64,000 bases of DNA from DAOSXA01 sp964526835 (GTDB taxonomy: Bacteria; Zixibacteria; MSB-5A5; GN15; FEB-12): assembly GCA_964526835.1 (NCBI GenBank), contig CAZGMK010000003.1, forward strand, positions 62,001 to 126,000. The letters are read 5' to 3'. The position numbers were made by a program, and so were the translations under genes. Shown piece by piece: positions 27,983 to 37,348 of the stretch (position 1 is its first letter; every line of letters begins with the position of its first letter). The notes under the pieces are model-generated. The model had not been told where the DNA came from. It made no database searches and saw only the letters and a list, made by a program, of their open reading frames with translations.

Positions 27983-29431
27983 ATGATAGACTTCACTTCG
28001 GCATCTATAGACTTCGGCATGCTGGCGCCCGAAATCGCGCTGATAGCAGCCGCATTCGTCATTCTTCTGACATCGTCTCTGCGATCGGTTTCGCGCTTGG
28101 CCCCGGTCTTTGCTCTCATCGGACTGGCTGTCTCGCTCTTCCTTGCGGTTGGGCAATGGGGAAATCAGGCATCCGGCTTCTTCGGGATGGTTACCTGCGA
28201 TGACTACGGGACGGCCTTCAAAGTCATCTTCGCAGTGATCTCCATCATCACGCTTTTTATCGCTCACCGCTATCTTGCGGTAAAGGGGATAAACCGGGCC
28301 GAGTTCTACGCCCTGTTGCTTATATCGACCATGGGCATGATGGTCATGGCTAACAGCACGGACCTGGTCGTTATGTTCCTCGGGCTCGAGATAATGTCGG
28401 TGCCCCTCTATGTCATGGCCGCATTCGCCCGCAGGTCGCTCATATCGAACGAAGCAGGCCTGAAGTACTTTGTCATGGGCGCCTTCGCCAGCGGCTTCCT
28501 GCTGATGGGTATAACTCTGGTCTTCGGCGCTTCAGAAACCACTGACCTGCGCCGTCTGGTGGCCGATTTCAGCTACATAATGGCCAGTAACCGTGAGCTG
28601 CTCTATGCCGGGTCCGCCCTCATGCTGGTTGGATTCTGCTTCAAGGTCGCCGCGGTTCCCTTCCATACATGGGTGCCCGATGTGTATCAGGGTGCGCCCA
28701 CGCCGGTAACGGCCTTCTTCTCGGCCGGGCCTAAGGCGGCAGGATTCGCTGTCATGCTTCGCATATTCTTGTTTGGCCTGGAGCAGGTCGATATTCTTTC
28801 GACAACCTTCTGGGTCCTTGCGGTACTAACCATGACAGTGGGTAACGTATTGGCGCTCCGACAGGATAACGTCAAGCGCATGCTTGCCTATTCGTCGATC
28901 GCCCACGCAGGCTATATCTTGATAGCCCTGGCGGTAGGAGGTTCGGAGGCCATTTCCGCAGCCATCTTCTATCTGGTGGGCTACGCCATGTTCAACCTGG
29001 GTGGCTTTGCGGTGATAACCCTGCTCGAGACTCGATCGGGATGTCGATCCGACTTCAGTGAACTCTCCGGGCTGTCCAGGGCCAACCCTTACCTGGCCGG
29101 GGTCCTTGCGCTGTTCATGTTTGCGCTCTCTGGTTTCCCCCCGACGGTCGGATTCTTCGGTAAGTTCTATATCTTTTCGGCCGCTGTTAAGGCCGGATTC
29201 ATCTGGCTGGCCATAATCGGCGTCCTGAATTCATTCGTTTCGGTCTATTACTATCTTCGGGTGGTCAAGGCAGCTTATCTTGACCAGAGCGAGTCAGCAT
29301 TCATTCCGGTCACTTATTCGACGAGCATTGTCCTGGCGCTCATCATAACCGCTGCTGGTACGATGGGATTGGGTCTCTGGCCGCAGCATTTTCTGAAGCT
29401 ATCGCAGCAGGCACTATTCGCCTTCCTGTAG
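27983..29431 (+). CDS. nuoN: NADH-quinone oxidoreductase subunit N
   Basis: 482 residues with about 14 membrane helices. VVMFLGLEIMSVPLYVMAAF carries the helix-5 Glu, KVAAVPFHTWVPDVYQGAPT and FFSAGPKAAGFAVMLRIFL the central channel lysines, and LRQDNVKRMLAYSSIAHAGY the helix-8 Lys. It is the third antiporter-like pump subunit and the last nuo gene. The 281 bases after it, up to the convergent protease gene, hold only weak GC-rich hairpins and no gene that I can support. Confidence 0.95.
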   Translation: MIDFTSASIDFGMLAPEIALIAAAFVILLTSSLRSVSRLAPVFALIGLAVSLFLAVGQWGNQASGFFGMVTCDDYGTAFKVIFAVISIITLFIAHRYLAVKGINRAEFYALLLISTMGMMVMANSTDLVVMFLGLEIMSVPLYVMAAFARRSLISNEAGLKYFVMGAFASGFLLMGITLVFGASETTDLRRLVADFSYIMASNRELLYAGSALMLVGFCFKVAAVPFHTWVPDVYQGAPTPVTAFFSAGPKAAGFAVMLRIFLFGLEQVDILSTTFWVLAVLTMTVGNVLALRQDNVKRMLAYSSIAHAGYILIALAVGGSEAISAAIFYLVGYAMFNLGGFAVITLLETRSGCRSDFSELSGLSRANPYLAGVLALFMFALSGFPPTVGFFGKFYIFSAAVKAGFIWLAIIGVLNSFVSVYYYLRVVKAAYLDQSESAFIPVTYSTSIVLALIITAAGTMGLGLWPQHFLKLSQQALFAFL

Positions 29432-29712
29432 ACCGGGAACTACGACGAAAGTTCGAGGTCCAACACAGCCAGTACCATTGAGGCCTCGCTGCCGCGGACC
29501 TGCCTGCCGATCGGGGGACGTCGGCGCGGGGCACATGTCCATTCCGGGCGCCTGTGGAAGGAGCCCATAATCAACGGAAAACCGGGCTGCCCTGCCTCTG
29601 GTCAGGCGACACAAGGCTGTCCACAACGCGGCACAACGGCCTCTGTCAAACAGGCACGAGGCTTGCCTCCGCGGCGGCGTCAGTGGGCCGCCCGAAGTTC
29701 ATCAGCAAGCCC

Positions 29713-32448
29713 CTATAGCATGCGGAAGTAGTAACAGGGTTGGGGGCCACCCTGGAACATGTAGCTGACCAGGTAGACCAGATCGGCAATATCGATATCG
29801 CCGATGCAGTTGACATTGGCCGACTCGTAGGGGACAGGCGGCGGGCCGCCCTGAAACATGAAAGTGACCAGGTAGACCAGATCCGCAATGTCCACGCCTC
29901 CGCCGGAACCATCGACATCGCCGGCCACCACCCACTCGCGATCGGTGAAGTAGAAGCGAACCGCTTCTCCCGGCCCGACGACGTGTTCGGGGATGTCGCC
30001 CGCATTGACGTAACTCAAGCCTTTGCAGCCGTCACTCGCCACGCCTATCAGGCAGTTGTCCTCGAGTCCGCTGACCCCGAGGTCGGCGTACTGGAAAACA
30101 ATGGATCCGTCGACTGTCAGAATCGCTTCAAAGTTCAAGGTGGTATCGCTCGGGTCGTTGAAGCTGCCCGGATGGTACCATTGAATGACCAGGGTGTCGT
30201 ATTGCGGATCATTCCACCTGTAAATGCCGCCGTCAGGCACCGCTATCGTATCGAATATCAGATCTGTCCAGAAAGGAGCGATGATGGTGTTGAACGGCGC
30301 CCCAGGTATGTCGATGCCGCTGAAGTAGCCGTTGACGTTCAGACTCGTGTCGGTGAACGACAGCCCACCGTTGACACCGATGTAGACGCGGTTGAAGGTG
30401 GTGTCGTAGAATGGAAACTTGAACCCGATATTGAAAGGGCCGACGCTTCCGTCGTCGAGCTTGTTGGTGGCGCCGCCGTGATAGAAATTGTCGAAACTGA
30501 TCCTGGTTCCGAGGGTCCGGGCGTCGATCCAGCTATACTCCGGCCCCCCTGAGTCTCCCGTCTTCCCGGCGGAGTAGGTTGAGTCGCTGCAGGGCACGGT
30601 CAGATACACGGGGAGCCACAACGTGGCATCGAGGCTGCCGCCCGAGGCCCCCCAGTTGACTTCGACAATACCTCGATATCGCTCGACTTGCTCCACCAGG
30701 ACAGTGGCGTCGATCGTGACCGATAAGAGCATCGAATCTGCCGCGCCGATTGTGCCGCTCGCCGGTGCGACGCTAAGCCAGTCGACAACCTTGACCAGGC
30801 TGTCGCTGTCGGTGGCCGTGAAATCAATCGCCTGCGAGCCGGAGCGGTTCCTGAGCCAAATGCCGATGTCGAGGATAGTGCTCTGATCGACCATCGTATC
30901 AATGAGGACAGGTTCGGCATAGAGCGATGGTGGCGACTCAAGCTGGGCGATCGCCGCTTGCAGATCGGGGCGGGGCCCGATGTGTTCGGATGAATCACCC
31001 TGCTGGGGGCTGCCGGTGGCTACCAGGGCATCGCGTATCATATCGGAAGTCATGGATATGCCGTAAGTCTCCTGGTGGTATCCTTGCAGGCAGGCGGCGG
31101 CGCCGGTGACAATCGGGGAGGCGGAGGAAGTTCCGCTGAAGAACGCCGTATAGTACTGATTGCGATCGCCGTCGCCGTCAAACAAGTTGCCGTAGCCACA
31201 GGTATAGACTCCCGATCCATAGCCCTGCATGTTAACTCGTTCGCCATAATTCGAGAAGCTCTGGCGCTGCCGGTCCTGTCCTGAGGCGGGTGGGTATCCT
31301 GCACCGACGATAATCGCGTGTGAGTTCCTATAGGTCGTGTCGAAGAGCGACTCATAGAGTGGATCGTCGAAGTCCTCGGCGCCGTTTCCAGCCGCCTGTA
31401 CAACTACAATCCCATTCGCCCAGGCATAGAGAATGGCGTCATAGTTGGCCTGCCAGTACTCCATACAGACATAGCCGAGCTGGTCCGGGCGGGACTGAAA
31501 GTTGTATCGCGGGCCGGGAGCGTGCAGTTCTATCAGAATCAGGTCGCCGGATTCGAGGTTATCGATGGCGCTGTACAGGGCCTGGGCGGTCGACTGGTAG
31601 GCCACCGACACCATCCCGATGTCCGCACCAGGACATATACCCGTCACTCCGTAGCCATTGTCCCCCGCGATCATCTGGCCGATCACCGCTGTTCCGTGAT
31701 CCGACGTTGACCCGCCACCTGGATATGGGCCGATGACGTTCCCGACAGCCTTTCCCAGGTCCTCGTGGGTAGTCTGCCAGTTTATTTCGATATCGACTAT
31801 CTTGACGCCGGTCCCATCGCCGCCGGCCAGGGTATTGGCGTAATCGGCGTCAATCCCCTCGGGCGCCGCCTCGCGGTAATCCTGATACTCCTGATAGTCG
31901 GGCGTCGGAGGGTATATGTCCCCGGCCTCCTCCGGGAGCGGCTGCACATAGGCGATCTCGACCACGTCCAGAGCATTGAGCTGGTTTACCAGCGCCTGTG
32001 CCTTATTGGGTTCGCTGATCTCAATTTCGTAGTATGTGTTGAGGTCGGCCAGTTCCTGCCCCGAGGCAGCCTGCAGCCTCCTGCGGTCCGCATTCAGACG
32101 GTCCTCACTCCAGCCTGCGAACAAACGTTCGACGCGCCCGGCAGTGTAGGGTTCAAGCACTTGCCTGACGTCCTCCAGCGAAGTCGACGGAGATACAAGC
32201 CTGCCACTGCGAAGTCGGGTCTGGGTCTCATCACGGAATTTGACAACCACATGTGAGATTCGAGTCCCGGCGTCGATCACGGCCCGGGCTGGTTTCTCGG
32301 GTAGTGTTCGCTGTCGGAGATAGTGATGGCTTCGGTCGGACCGTTCCAAGCCGAGTCCAGACACAGCCCATGCGGCTACCGCAGTTAGCAGCACCAGCAT
32401 GCCTGTCAGGGCAACAGCCCGAAAATCATGATTCCGATCGGCCTTCAT
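29713..32448 (-). CDS. Secreted subtilisin-family (S8) protease with dockerin-like C-terminus
   Basis: 911 residues with a signal peptide (about 1-33) and a propeptide-like region up to about 175. The catalytic triad is intact: Asp219 in VKIVDIEIN, His251 in TSDHGTAV and Ser441 in FFSGTSSASP, with oxyanion Asn355 in QAAGNG. Residues about 500-830 are beta-sandwich regions. The last 75 residues contain two dockerin-type repeats, GDVDGSGGGVDIADLVYLV and NCIGDIDIADLVYLV, each with EF-hand-like Asp-rich loops. It probably acts outside the cell and may be held by cohesin-like partners. A GC-rich hairpin at 29673-29692 might end the transcript, but it lacks a T run. Confidence 0.93.
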   Translation of the reverse strand: MKADRNHDFRAVALTGMLVLLTAVAAWAVSGLGLERSDRSHHYLRQRTLPEKPARAVIDAGTRISHVVVKFRDETQTRLRSGRLVSPSTSLEDVRQVLEPYTAGRVERLFAGWSEDRLNADRRRLQAASGQELADLNTYYEIEISEPNKAQALVNQLNALDVVEIAYVQPLPEEAGDIYPPTPDYQEYQDYREAAPEGIDADYANTLAGGDGTGVKIVDIEINWQTTHEDLGKAVGNVIGPYPGGGSTSDHGTAVIGQMIAGDNGYGVTGICPGADIGMVSVAYQSTAQALYSAIDNLESGDLILIELHAPGPRYNFQSRPDQLGYVCMEYWQANYDAILYAWANGIVVVQAAGNGAEDFDDPLYESLFDTTYRNSHAIIVGAGYPPASGQDRQRQSFSNYGERVNMQGYGSGVYTCGYGNLFDGDGDRNQYYTAFFSGTSSASPIVTGAAACLQGYHQETYGISMTSDMIRDALVATGSPQQGDSSEHIGPRPDLQAAIAQLESPPSLYAEPVLIDTMVDQSTILDIGIWLRNRSGSQAIDFTATDSDSLVKVVDWLSVAPASGTIGAADSMLLSVTIDATVLVEQVERYRGIVEVNWGASGGSLDATLWLPVYLTVPCSDSTYSAGKTGDSGGPEYSWIDARTLGTRISFDNFYHGGATNKLDDGSVGPFNIGFKFPFYDTTFNRVYIGVNGGLSFTDTSLNVNGYFSGIDIPGAPFNTIIAPFWTDLIFDTIAVPDGGIYRWNDPQYDTLVIQWYHPGSFNDPSDTTLNFEAILTVDGSIVFQYADLGVSGLEDNCLIGVASDGCKGLSYVNAGDIPEHVVGPGEAVRFYFTDREWVVAGDVDGSGGGVDIADLVYLVTFMFQGGPPPVPYESANVNCIGDIDIADLVYLVSYMFQGGPQPCYYFRML

Positions 32449-32555
32449 CTGTCCTCCGGGTTAATAAACCCGTCTGAAGAAGTGGCTCCAAATGAACAGG
32501 TAATCATCTGAAACCGTTGGCGGTGAGTATCTCAGAGCAATCGGTACCCTACCGT

Positions 32556-32583
32556 AAGATATACGAAGCCGCCGAATTGTCAA
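32556..32583 (-). promoter_or_regulatory. Predicted promoter of the S8 protease gene
   Basis: Read on the minus strand, TTGACA (32583-32578) and TATCTT (32561-32556) are 16 bases apart. The transcript would start near 32549 and have a leader of about 100 bases, so the protease need not depend on purF read-through. Confidence 0.5.
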
Positions 32584-32641
32584 TCAGGACAATCCTATGA
32601 GTTCTATCGGCAAGGCCGGGAACAGGAATAGCCTCCGGGCA

Positions 32642-34060
32642 TCAGGCCCGCAGGCGCCGGATTCGGTCCAGGTAGTTCTTCCCGTTGATCTTAGGCGGTC
32701 TGATAGGGTAGTCGCCGGAAAAGCAGGCCGAGCAGAAAGTAGTGTCGGGAAGTGAGGACATCGAGAGCATTCCCTCCAGCGACAAGTACTTGAGCGAATC
32801 GACCTCGAGGTGCTTTTCGATTTGAGCCACACTCTGCCGCGAGGCGATCAGCTCGCGTCTGGTCGGCATGTCTATGCCATAAAAGCACGGAGAAATGATC
32901 GGGGGAGAGGAGACACGGAAGTGGATCTCTCTGGCCCCGGCCGCCCGAATCATCGAGATCAGTTTCTTCGATGTCGTGCCCCGCACAATCGAATCATCCA
33001 CCACGACGACCCTGCGGCCCGCCAAAACGCCCTTGACCGGATTGAACTTGACCTTGACATCGAGATCACGGATTGACTGGTGGGGATCGATGAAGGAGCG
33101 CCCGACATAGTGATTGCGTATCAGGCCGATCTCGAAACGCATGCCCGACTCCTCAGAGAAACCCAGCGCAGCGGTATTGGCCGAGTCCGGGATGCTAATA
33201 ACGATGTCCGCATCGACCGGGTGCTCACGCGCCAACTGGCGACCCAGGCGACGCCTGATCTTGTCCACGTTCTCACCGAACACCTTGGAGTCCGGGCGCG
33301 AAAAATAGACATATTCGAAAATGCAGAACGCATGCTTGGTCTTCTTCATCGGGAAGTAGGACTTGAGGCCGTCAGCGCTGATTTCCAGAACCTCTCCGGG
33401 TTCGACATCTCGCACATATTTCGCCCCGATTATGTCGAAAGCGCATGTCTCGCTGGCGACCACCCAGGCGCGGCGAAACTTCCCGAGGCAGAGAGGACGA
33501 AAGCCGTGAGAATCACGGGCGGCGATGATGGAGTCATCGGTCAGAAACACTAGCGAAAATGCCCCCCTGATCTGGTTGAGTGCGTCACAAATGCGCGCTA
33601 TCCGGCTTCTCTTGCGAGAGCGGGTGGCGACATGCAGGATTGTTTCGGTATCGGATGTTGTCTGGAAGATTGACCCCTCGGCGTCCAGCTTGCGACGCAA
33701 TTCAACGGAGTTGGTCAGGTTGCCGTTGTGGGCGATCGCCAGGGATTTGTCCCGGTTGGTTATCAGGAAGGGCTGGATGTTGATCAGCGATGACGCTCCG
33801 GCTGTACTGTACCGGGTATGACCGATGGCTATATTGCCGGGCAGACGCCGCAGCGTTCCGCTATCGGCGAATACTTCGGAGACCTCACCCATGGCCTTGT
33901 GCATGTGGATGCCGCCGTCCCTGTCACGGGTAACGATTCCGGCCGATTCCTGGCCCCGGTGCTGAAGTGAGTATAGGCCGAAATAAGTCAGGTCAGCGGC
34001 GCGAGAGGAGCCGTAGACACCGAAGACGCCACAGTTGTCGTGTATCATTTTGTCCACCAT
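32642..34060 (-). CDS. purF: Amidophosphoribosyltransferase
   Basis: 472 residues. The first step of purine synthesis: PRPP plus glutamine to phosphoribosylamine. The nucleophile is Cys10 in HDNCGVFGVYG, so nine residues would be removed, as in the Bacillus-type enzyme. The glutaminase half includes HRGQESAGIV and IGHTRYST; the PRPP loop is VVVVDDSIVRGTT. Cysteines at KHAFCIFEYVYF, SPCFYGIDMP and FCSACFSGDYP match the four 4Fe-4S ligands of Bacillus PurF, so an oxygen-sensitive cluster is likely. No other pur gene is adjacent. Confidence 0.96.
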   Translation of the reverse strand: MVDKMIHDNCGVFGVYGSSRAADLTYFGLYSLQHRGQESAGIVTRDRDGGIHMHKAMGEVSEVFADSGTLRRLPGNIAIGHTRYSTAGASSLINIQPFLITNRDKSLAIAHNGNLTNSVELRRKLDAEGSIFQTTSDTETILHVATRSRKRSRIARICDALNQIRGAFSLVFLTDDSIIAARDSHGFRPLCLGKFRRAWVVASETCAFDIIGAKYVRDVEPGEVLEISADGLKSYFPMKKTKHAFCIFEYVYFSRPDSKVFGENVDKIRRRLGRQLAREHPVDADIVISIPDSANTAALGFSEESGMRFEIGLIRNHYVGRSFIDPHQSIRDLDVKVKFNPVKGVLAGRRVVVVDDSIVRGTTSKKLISMIRAAGAREIHFRVSSPPIISPCFYGIDMPTRRELIASRQSVAQIEKHLEVDSLKYLSLEGMLSMSSLPDTTFCSACFSGDYPIRPPKINGKNYLDRIRRLRA

Positions 34061-34093
34061 GCCTTATCGCCTCGATCCATCGAGGAAACACAC

Positions 34094-34122
34094 AATGTAA
34101 GCCCTTGGCCGCGGGCTGTCAA
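34094..34122 (-). promoter_or_regulatory. Predicted sigma-70 promoter of purF
   Basis: On the minus strand TTGACA (34122-34117) and TACATT (34099-34094) are 17 bases apart, giving a start near 34087 and a leader of about 27 bases. The 296-base gap between purF and the divergent gene at 34357 holds nothing else that I recognise. Confidence 0.7.
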
Positions 34123-34356
34123 ACCAGAAACGGCCCCGAAACGGCCGATGATGCAGCAAGTCTGCCGTGAGTGTGAAACCTCTTTCACCTGTTTGCCGCA
34201 AGCCTGTCCAGATCAATTCCTGAACAGCTTTTCGGGCTGGTTCTATCGCTTGATTTGCCCTATCTTATGCACGTGGGCAACGGCTCGTCGATGTCTGTTC
34301 CAGGCTCCTTGGCAGGCATTCCGTTTGCTCGACAGTCTTGCAGAGTACCTATCGCT

Positions 34357-35130
34357 ATGAACCAGCAGAGCCCGGACAGATTCGAGATTCTTCATCAGGT
34401 AGCCGTTGAAGGCGCCGGCGCCGACGACATACGTTCGGTGGCAAGCCTTGCCTTGCAGCAGACGGCCGCCCTGGTGGGGCTGCAGGCGGCGGCGCTGCAT
34501 ATCTGGGACCGTGATCACCGCCCGGTCCTGACTATCAGCCACGCGGAGACGGATTCGGCCAGATCGTCACTGCAGCAGCTGGAGTCGGAGCTATTCATGC
34601 AATTGCGCCGGGACCGGGCTCTGGTCTCAGCGTACATGTCGTTCGGCGGGGACGCGCCCTACCAGTCGTTCACCCTTCCGCTCAGGAAAGGGGGCCGCAT
34701 ATTCGGCGCCATCGTCGGTCTTCAGGAAGGGCGCGGTCGGCTGGTTCATCAGGACATGTTTCTCGAAGCCCTCAGCGCCACGCTTGCCCTGGTCCATGCC
34801 GCAACCGAGGCGGACAAGGAGACTGCTCAAGATGCAGAGGCGCTGCAGAAGGAGAAGTTGTCGGGCATTGTCGAGACAGCGGTCACCGTAAATCACGAGA
34901 TCAACAGTCCCCTAACCGCTATACTCGGAAATGTGCAACTCATGCTTCGGGACGCCGACCGCCTCGACGAGCGGATCGTGGCGAAATTGAAGACCATCGA
35001 GGAATCGGCCGAGCGAATTCAGAGAGTGACCAAGAAGCTGTTGAATGTGAAGATCCCGCGTTCGATCGATTACTCCGACGGCATCCGCATGCTCGACCTG
35101 TCGGAGGGCGACGAACAGGAACGACGCTAG
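34357..35130 (+). CDS. GAF domain plus histidine-kinase dimerisation domain, no ATPase domain
   Basis: 257 residues from the ATG at 34357. Residues about 10-150 look like a GAF sensor domain (LQAAALHIWDRDHRPVLTI, FTLPLRKGGRIFGAIVGL). Residues 165-235 are a HisKA-type helical pair with the phospho-acceptor motif TVNHEINSPLTAILGN (His180) and the second helix ESAERIQRVTKKLLNV. The protein then ends after a short acidic tail: there is no N box or G box, so it cannot phosphorylate itself. It might be phosphorylated in trans, act as a phosphatase or phosphotransfer node, or simply dimerise with another kinase. It is a single gene with no adjacent response regulator. Confidence 0.8.
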   Translation: MNQQSPDRFEILHQVAVEGAGADDIRSVASLALQQTAALVGLQAAALHIWDRDHRPVLTISHAETDSARSSLQQLESELFMQLRRDRALVSAYMSFGGDAPYQSFTLPLRKGGRIFGAIVGLQEGRGRLVHQDMFLEALSATLALVHAATEADKETAQDAEALQKEKLSGIVETAVTVNHEINSPLTAILGNVQLMLRDADRLDERIVAKLKTIEESAERIQRVTKKLLNVKIPRSIDYSDGIRMLDLSEGDEQERR

Positions 35131-35188
35131 TTCCGGGCGGCCCTTGAGGCCTCTCAATAGTCAGCCGCACGCGCCTGATGCAGGCGAG

Positions 35189-35911
35189 CTATATGAAATC
35201 TGTTATGAACCTCTCGACCTCCGTCTGTAATTGGGACAGCGTTGTCCTGAAGGCGCCCATGTCGCCGTCCGTCAGCGCCTCTGACAACTCGTGGCTCAGG
35301 TCTTTAAGCAATTCCTGCCGTCTTACAACCTCATCGCGGGCCGAGCTTAGCTCGGATGGTACTGTCTCGGCGTCCATTGCATCAGCCTTGCGTACAAGGG
35401 TCTCGGTGGATCCCACCAGGCCCTCGATGTTATCGGCCGGCAGGTGAGTCTCGGTAATGAGATTCAGGGTCACCACAAATCCTTCGAACTCCGGATAATA
35501 TACCGGCAGGAGAGTAGCGGCGGTTTCCTCGAAGGCATCGTGGAGCCGGGGCATTATCTCGATCACCGCTGACGAATCCTTGCCGCGACAAGCTGCATGA
35601 TAGTCACGCACCAGTTGTGCGAACTCCTGTCGGTGTTCCAGAAAGGCCTGGCGACGAGTGTCGGTTTTGAACGGCGGCTTCAGGAATGCGATCTTCTTGA
35701 ATAGGTTTGAGAACTCGTCTCCGGCGGCGAAAAGAGCTGCATAATCCCTGGCTGCCCAGGCCTGGTGCCAGGCCGGGGCCATCACGGCGTGAAACTCCTC
35801 GAAAGGTTCGAATCCCTGCCTGCCGACCCGATCGGCTGGACATGTTTCCTCTTGATCGGCAGCAATTGTCGCCATCGCGATCATGGAAAGACAAAGTACA
35901 TACTTCAGCAT
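35189..35911 (-). CDS. Secreted helical protein of unknown function
   Basis: 240 residues from the ATG at 35911, which lies 4 bases after GGAGG. The N-terminus MLKYVLCLSMIAMATIAADQ is a signal peptide. The mature part is largely alpha-helical and acidic, with segments such as FHAVMAPAWHQAWAARDY, FSNLFKKIAFLKPPF and a coiled-coil-prone C-terminus. It resembles small periplasmic helix-bundle proteins, but I cannot name a family. It follows the FAD oxidoreductase on the same strand after 61 bases and could be co-transcribed with it. Confidence 0.72.
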   Translation of the reverse strand: MLKYVLCLSMIAMATIAADQEETCPADRVGRQGFEPFEEFHAVMAPAWHQAWAARDYAALFAAGDEFSNLFKKIAFLKPPFKTDTRRQAFLEHRQEFAQLVRDYHAACRGKDSSAVIEIMPRLHDAFEETAATLLPVYYPEFEGFVVTLNLITETHLPADNIEGLVGSTETLVRKADAMDAETVPSELSSARDEVVRRQELLKDLSHELSEALTDGDMGAFRTTLSQLQTEVERFITDFI

Positions 35912-35972
35912 CCTTCCTCCGAGAGAATCAGTTCCTTTCAATATAGTACACCCGGCTGTTGCCGGCGATCAT

Positions 35973-37121
35973 TCAAATCACGTTAGTTTCCTCGACCGTG
36001 TCGCCTGCGGCGAATCGCTCCGGCGCGAGCGGACTAATGTCGACCGCTGTGTCCTTGCCCGTGATTTTCTGCGCCGTCACGAGTCCGGCTGAGGGTGCAT
36101 GCATGAAACCATGACCGGAGAAGCCGGCGCAGAGGAACATTCCCTCGATGGATGGCTCCCATCCGATTATCCCGTGATGATCCGGCGTGACCTCGTACAA
36201 CCCGGCCCATTGATTGGCGACTTCGGCTTCCTCAAGCCGGGGTATCAGCTCCAGGGCGCGCTCGAGAATGCCGTCGGTGTAGTCGGGGTCAATTGAGACA
36301 TCAAACGACGGCTTTACGTCGGGGCTGGCCCAGCCGAGAAGCAGCCCGCCCGATTCCTTGTGCGAGTACAGTCCGGTCTTGTTAGAAACAACCATCGGAA
36401 AGTGTGGCTTGACAAAGTCCAGCGGGCCGGTAGTGACAATCTGGCGGCGTATTGGCTCAATTTTCACATCGGCGCCAACCATTCGCCCGATGAGCTTGGC
36501 AAATGGACCGGCGCAATTAACCACCAAAGGCGTGCTGATGTCCCCCCTGCTCGTCTTGATACCGGTAATGCTGCCGCTTTCGACGCTGATCCCCGTGACT
36601 TCGGTCGCCGCGTTAATCTCAACTCCCAGCTTTCGTGCTCCCTTCTCGTACCCGGAGAGGAACTCGTGAGGATCACCCAAGCCGTCAGCTTTGCAGAAGG
36701 TCGCCATCCTGACGCCTTCGAGCGAGACATGAGGTGCATACTGGCCAATGTCTTCGGGCTGGAGTAACTCGACACTCAGGCCGAGCGAGCGCTGCAGTTC
36801 ACAGGCCTTCTTGAAGACCTCAACGCTCGGCTCGTCATAGAGAAGGAACATGTAGCCGACCTGGTCAAACAGGGCCGGATACCCGGTCTCTTCTTCGAAT
36901 CGTTCAAAAATGCGCTCGGCCAGCATCGACATCTCGATATTCACCCGGGTTGTGAACTGTGCTCTGATTCCGCCTGCGGCCTTGGAAGTAGCATGTGCGC
37001 CGAGGACATCTTCCTTCTCCAGAAGGACTACTTGCCCAAACTTCTCCCGAGCCAGATAGAAAGCCGCGGATGCACCAACTATGCCTCCACCAATAACTAC
37101 TGCATCAGCTGTCGAACGCAT
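35973..37121 (-). CDS. FAD-dependent oxidoreductase, DAO/sarcosine-oxidase-beta-like
   Basis: 382 residues from the ATG at 37121, with GAGAGG upstream (a GTG three codons earlier is possible). The N-terminus ADAVVIGGGIVGASAAFYLA is the dinucleotide-binding fold for FAD, followed by GAHATSKAAGGIRAQF. The C-terminal WAGLYEVTPDHHGIIGWEP and FLCAGFSGHGFMHAPSAG match the glycine-oxidase/sarcosine-dehydrogenase/L-proline-dehydrogenase-beta family. It likely oxidises an N-methyl or cyclic amino acid, though the exact substrate is unclear. No partner subunits are nearby, so it may act alone. Confidence 0.86.
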   Translation of the reverse strand: MRSTADAVVIGGGIVGASAAFYLAREKFGQVVLLEKEDVLGAHATSKAAGGIRAQFTTRVNIEMSMLAERIFERFEEETGYPALFDQVGYMFLLYDEPSVEVFKKACELQRSLGLSVELLQPEDIGQYAPHVSLEGVRMATFCKADGLGDPHEFLSGYEKGARKLGVEINAATEVTGISVESGSITGIKTSRGDISTPLVVNCAGPFAKLIGRMVGADVKIEPIRRQIVTTGPLDFVKPHFPMVVSNKTGLYSHKESGGLLLGWASPDVKPSFDVSIDPDYTDGILERALELIPRLEEAEVANQWAGLYEVTPDHHGIIGWEPSIEGMFLCAGFSGHGFMHAPSAGLVTAQKITGKDTAVDISPLAPERFAAGDTVEETNVI

Positions 37122-37239
37122 GGAAAACACCTCTCAGACGGGAGTTCACGGGTCAAGTTCACAACGCCACCAAGAAAAGGCGGCTGTGTCCGAAAGTCAA
37201 GAACAGGCCCGCGCAGCATCAATCGGGCGCCCAAAATCC

Positions 37240-37268
37240 TTGTCCCGGTATGCTATCGGCCATACATT
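37240..37268 (+). promoter_or_regulatory. Predicted promoter of the CLC channel gene
   Basis: TTGTCC (37240-37245) and TACATT (37263-37268) are 17 bases apart in the divergent 227-base gap. A start near 37275 would give a leader of about 74 bases. The gene itself has a good GGAGG ribosome site. Confidence 0.42.
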
Positions 37269-37348
37269 GCCCCGCGTATGTTGATGTGGATTCGAGGTGA
37301 AGGCCTGCGGTCCGGGTACTCTGGCCTCTTTCATGGAGGAGCCGCAGT

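Noticed and set aside
34255..34356. Upstream extension of the GAF-HisKA gene to a TTG at 34255
   Set aside because: The extra residues are not GAF-like and there is no ribosome site; the ATG at 34357 fits the domain start.
35943..35965. Short CCGGC/GCCGG hairpin between the FAD oxidoreductase and the secreted helical protein
   Set aside because: Only five base pairs and no T run, so it is too weak to call as a terminator.
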